From Bacteroidales bacterium (GTDB lineage: Bacteria > Bacteroidota > Bacteroidia > Bacteroidales > SMBSF39), in contig JAIOSH010000302.1 in NCBI GenBank assembly GCA_021107685.1, positions 1 to 8,353 on the forward strand: a stretch of 8,353 nt of DNA, given 5' to 3'. A model generated the notes under the pieces. That model ran no database searches, was not told where the DNA came from, and saw only the letters and a list, made by a program, of their open reading frames with translations. Below are positions 5,795-8,353 of the stretch, in pieces (positions within the stretch are counted from its first letter, which is position 1; each line of letters opens with the position of its first letter). The position numbers and the translations under genes are program-made.

Positions 5795-7582
5795 ATGAAT
5801 AAATTAATATTATTTCTGCTTTTCTTTTGTTTTTTTAGTAATCTTTCCGCTCAGGACTCAGAATGGTTGACTTACTATGAAAAATCCGGCTTTAAAAAAA
5901 CACCGCGCTATAAAGAAACTATTGATTATTGTAAAAAACTTGAAAAAAATTCTCCTTGGGTTCATTTCACTAACTTTGGGAAAAGCCCTCAAGGTCGCGA
6001 CCTTCCTCTTTTAATTATTGATAGAAACAGCAACTTCAGCCCAAAAGCAGTACATTCTTCCGGTAATGTCATATTACTTATTCAGGCTGGAATTCATCCC
6101 GGTGAAATTGAAGGTAAAGATGCCGGATTAATGTTTATAAGAGATATTGTTATAAATAAAAAATATTCATATCTCCTTGAGCATATAACAATTCTTTTTA
6201 TCCCTATTTTTAATGTTGACGGGCATGAACGTTTTGGTCCCAATAATCGTATTAACCAAAACGGCCCTGAAGAAATGGGTTGGAGAGTTACAGCTCAGAA
6301 TCTAAACCTGAACCGTGATTATTTAAAAGCTGATACACCCGAAATGCAATTCTGGATTAAATTTTTTAATAAATGGTTGCCTGATTTTTTTATTGATTGC
6401 CATACAACAGATGGAGCTGATTATCAATATGTGCTGACTTATGCTTTGGAAATCTATGGTAATATGGATCCTGATTTAACAAAATGGCAAAAAGAGGTTT
6501 ATTTAAAATATATTGAATTAAAAATGGATGAATCCGGTTCCCCGATATTTCCATATATAAGCTTTCGGCAATGGCATAATCCAAAAAGCGGGATAATAAG
6601 CGGTGTTTCTCCGCCAATGATATCACAAGGATATACGGCTCTTCAAAATCGACTCGGGTTATTAATAGAAACACACATGCTTAAACCATATAAACCCCGT
6701 GTAGATGCTACTTATAAAATGTTAAAGTATTCGGCAGAACTGCTTAATATGGAATATCAAAACCTAAAAGAACTTGTTAAAAAAGCAGATAAGTTTGTTG
6801 AGAGCAAAGATTTTCGCGTAAATGAATTTACAGTTAAATACGAAAATAATTATAATGACAGCATAATAGTTGAATTTCTCGGAATTGAATATGATGCTGT
6901 GGAAAGCGACCTGACAGACGGAACATGGTTTCAATATAAAGATAATCCAAAAACATTTCAACTTGCTATGTTTAATAATCCCCAAGCTTCTGTTAAAGTA
7001 AAACTCCCCGAAGCATACATTATTCCACCGGAATGGACAAGAGTAATTGAAAGACTCGAATTACACGGAATAAATTATAGCAAACTGAAGAAGGCACAAA
7101 TCATTAAAGTAAAATCTTATAAATTCAGGAATTATAACTGGAGAACAACACCTTATGAAGGGCGCCAGATCATTACACAACTTGATTATGATGAAATTGA
7201 AGAAGAACGTGAATTTCCATCAGGTTCTGTAATTGTTGATATGAATCAGAGAACAGCCAGGATTATTGCTCATATCCTTGAACCAAAAGCTTCCGATTCA
7301 TTTATTTCATGGGGTTTCTTTAATTCAATATTTGAGCAGAAAGAATATGGTGAAAACTATGTTATGGAAAAAGTTGCCAGGGAAATGCTTGCCAAGGATC
7401 CGGAATTGAAAAAAGAATTTGAACAAAAGAAAATCAATGACCCTGATTTTGCAAATAGTCAATGGCACCAGCTTAACTGGTTCTATCAGAAAACTCCATA
7501 TTGGGATGAAAAGAAAGATGTATATCCTGTCGGGAAAATCTATGAAAAAAAAGTATTAGATTCTGTCCTGAAAAATTTCTAA
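5795..7582 (+). CDS. secreted zinc carboxypeptidase, M14 family
   Basis: A metallopeptidase of the M14 (carboxypeptidase A-like) family, 595 aa from this start. MNKLILFLLFFCFFSNLSA is a clear signal peptide with likely cleavage before QDSEW, so it should act in the periplasm or outside the cell. Zinc ligands are visible as His101 and Glu104 in HPGE and His203 in DCHT; NLNRDY (residues 171-176) supplies the substrate-binding Asn/Arg, and Glu292 in LLIETHM is the likely catalytic Glu. The catalytic domain ends near residue 310. A further ~285 residues, probably a separate beta-rich domain, have no motif I recognise. An in-frame ATG at 5750 would add 15 residues, overlap fabH and spoil the signal peptide, so 5795 is preferred. 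With a 34-bp gap after fabH and no clear promoter, it is probably cotranscribed. Substrate (protein or cell-wall peptide) is unknown. Confidence 0.92.
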   Translation: MNKLILFLLFFCFFSNLSAQDSEWLTYYEKSGFKKTPRYKETIDYCKKLEKNSPWVHFTNFGKSPQGRDLPLLIIDRNSNFSPKAVHSSGNVILLIQAGIHPGEIEGKDAGLMFIRDIVINKKYSYLLEHITILFIPIFNVDGHERFGPNNRINQNGPEEMGWRVTAQNLNLNRDYLKADTPEMQFWIKFFNKWLPDFFIDCHTTDGADYQYVLTYALEIYGNMDPDLTKWQKEVYLKYIELKMDESGSPIFPYISFRQWHNPKSGIISGVSPPMISQGYTALQNRLGLLIETHMLKPYKPRVDATYKMLKYSAELLNMEYQNLKELVKKADKFVESKDFRVNEFTVKYENNYNDSIIVEFLGIEYDAVESDLTDGTWFQYKDNPKTFQLAMFNNPQASVKVKLPEAYIIPPEWTRVIERLELHGINYSKLKKAQIIKVKSYKFRNYNWRTTPYEGRQIITQLDYDEIEEEREFPSGSVIVDMNQRTARIIAHILEPKASDSFISWGFFNSIFEQKEYGENYVMEKVAREMLAKDPELKKEFEQKKINDPDFANSQWHQLNWFYQKTPYWDEKKDVYPVGKIYEKKVLDSVLKNF

Positions 7583-7618
7583 CTTAGTATTTTGGTTTAT
7601 CCCTGTGAAATACTAAGT
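7582..7618. terminator. perfect 11-bp inverted repeat at the end of the M14 gene
   Basis: ACTTAGTATTT (7582-7592) and AAATACTAAGT (7608-7618) are exactly complementary around a 15-nt loop. The left arm starts on the last base of the M14 stop codon. This is the expected place for a terminator or an mRNA-protecting hairpin, separating the fabH-M14 transcript from the next gene. It is A/T-rich with a large loop and has no T-tract behind it, so a standard intrinsic terminator is not proven; a protein-binding dyad is possible. Confidence 0.45.
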
Positions 7619-7632
7619 GTGTTCAACAAGGT

Positions 7633-7646
7633 TATAAATATTTATA
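7633..7646. promoter_or_regulatory. 14-bp AT palindrome upstream of the last gene
   Basis: TATAAATATTTATA is perfectly self-complementary and lies 53 bp before the ATG at 7700. It could be a binding site for a dimeric regulator, but all-A/T palindromes of this size occur by chance in DNA of this composition. No TAnnTTTG box is evident between it and the start codon. Confidence 0.15.
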
Positions 7647-7699
7647 CTGTAATAAAAAATAAAACTAAAAGAAGTTATAATATTCTTAAACAGTTTAAA

Positions 7700-8230
7700 A
7701 TGGAACAAAAAACTATTGATAAAAAAAAGAGTATCAGGATTTTTAAACGTATTTCAGATGCTATTTATTTTTATCTTGATGAAGCGTTTAATTTTGCTGA
7801 TTTCGCAATGGTTGAGATATTAGCACGGGCTTATATCAAGAAACTAATTAAAGAAAACGATACTATTTTAAATGAAAGCAACAGAATCAGGAAGAAAAAA
7901 ATACAGATGACTTCAGATATTTTAGAATTATTAAGAACGGAATATGGTGTACTTTCAGAAGAGACAAATTCAGAAATAAATAAAGCCTGGGATTTAGCTT
8001 ATGATAAAGCTTATGATAAAACATATAAATTTAAAAAGACTTTCAAAATTTATGCTATTGATATGCTTGGACATATTAACTTCTTTGCATTCTTTTTAGA
8101 AGTCTTTATAAACAGACATTTGCATTTTCTTCAACTTGGAGGCAAAATAGATGAATTCAGTTATAACAAATTAATTGAACGCCAAATTTTTGACAAATTG
8201 ATTTATATATTCAAGGATGAAATAAATTGA
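7700..8230 (+). CDS. hypothetical protein, 176 aa, helical and aromatic-rich
   Basis: I do not recognise this family. From the ATG at 7700 (MEQKTIDKKK) the protein is 176 aa, has no signal peptide and looks soluble and mostly alpha-helical. It has a basic N-terminus, amphipathic stretches near residues 17-52 and 60-80, an aromatic-rich helix (NFFAFFLEVFINRHLHFLQL, 127-146) and a Lys/Asp/Ile-rich end. Residues 100-108 contain AYDKAYDKT, produced by an exact tandem duplication of GCTTATGATAAA (7997-8008 and 8009-8020). An in-frame TTG at 7592 would add 36 residues, but that stretch overlaps the inverted repeat behind the M14 gene and reads as leader sequence, so it is rejected. The 117-bp gap and hairpin suggest a separate transcript. 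The 177-codon open frame makes a real gene likely; its role is unknown. Confidence 0.75.
   Translation: MEQKTIDKKKSIRIFKRISDAIYFYLDEAFNFADFAMVEILARAYIKKLIKENDTILNESNRIRKKKIQMTSDILELLRTEYGVLSEETNSEINKAWDLAYDKAYDKTYKFKKTFKIYAIDMLGHINFFAFFLEVFINRHLHFLQLGGKIDEFSYNKLIERQIFDKLIYIFKDEIN
7997..8020 (+). repeat. exact 12-bp tandem duplication inside the hypothetical gene
   Basis: GCTTATGATAAA occurs twice back to back (7997-8008, 8009-8020) and keeps the reading frame, adding a second Ala-Tyr-Asp-Lys. The two copies are identical at third positions, which suggests a recent duplication by slippage. Confidence 0.85.
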
Positions 8231-8353
8231 GTGTAACCAAAATTGCGTACAAAGAAAACAAAATCTAAAAGTAATAAAATAATTATTAACAAAAGGATGT
8301 TAAAAAATAATTTTAATCAGGAATAAATCTAAAACAAATTTAGTATTTCTTGC

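Noticed and set aside
6390..6985. Two minus-strand open frames (6390-6674 and 6764-6985)
   Set aside because: Both are antisense to the M14 peptidase coding region, have no start context and show no recognisable domain.
7592..7699. TTG start at 7592 for the 176-aa protein
   Set aside because: The added 36 codons overlap the inverted repeat after the M14 stop and contain the AT palindrome; an ATG at 7700 is available.
8231..8353. A small gene or terminator at the right end
   Set aside because: The ATG at 8294 opens only nine codons, the CTAAA/TTTAG dyad (8329-8343) has 5-bp arms, and no frame is supportable on either strand.

Overview
This AT-rich window carries ordinary bacterial genes and very probably comes from a member of the phylum Bacteroidota. 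The evidence is a bacterial GH3-family protein of the type common in that phylum, TAnnTTTG (-7 type) promoter cores upstream of two genes, start codons preceded by A/T-rich leaders without Shine-Dalgarno sequences, and a secreted M14 peptidase whose signal peptide ends in the 'SAQ' style usual there. Order or genus cannot be read from this sequence alone.

Layout: 1-125 may hold the last 40 codons of a gene entering from the left. 245-1780 (+) encodes a GH3-family adenylating enzyme, preceded by a TATTTTTG box. 1781-2213 is a 433-bp gene-free stretch unusually rich in repeats. It holds three separate blocks of 7-bp periodic repeats and a 58-nt hairpin with a 24-bp stem. 2214-2873 (+) is a LysE/RhtB-type amino-acid exporter that meets recJ (2875-4638, -) tail to tail with one base between the stop codons. 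recJ and fabH (4765-5760, +) are divergent across a 126-bp promoter region. fabH is followed after 34 bp by a secreted zinc carboxypeptidase of the M14 family; its start is best placed at 5795, giving 595 aa with a signal peptide. A perfect 11-bp inverted repeat begins at that gene's stop codon. The last gene is a 176-aa protein I do not recognise, best started at 7700. 8231-8353 has no supportable feature.

How the genes fit together: RecJ (DNA repair and recombination) and FabH (initiation of fatty-acid synthesis) are housekeeping functions. The M14 peptidase would act outside the cytoplasm on peptides or cell-wall peptides. The GH3 protein would join an acyl acid to an amine, probably an amino acid, and the LysE protein would export amino acids or related amines. 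A link between those two is only a conjecture, because 433 bp of repeats separate them.

I see no CRISPR array, toxin-antitoxin pair, phage, transposase or clear new defence system. The most unusual content is the repeat-rich intergenic region at 1781-2213.
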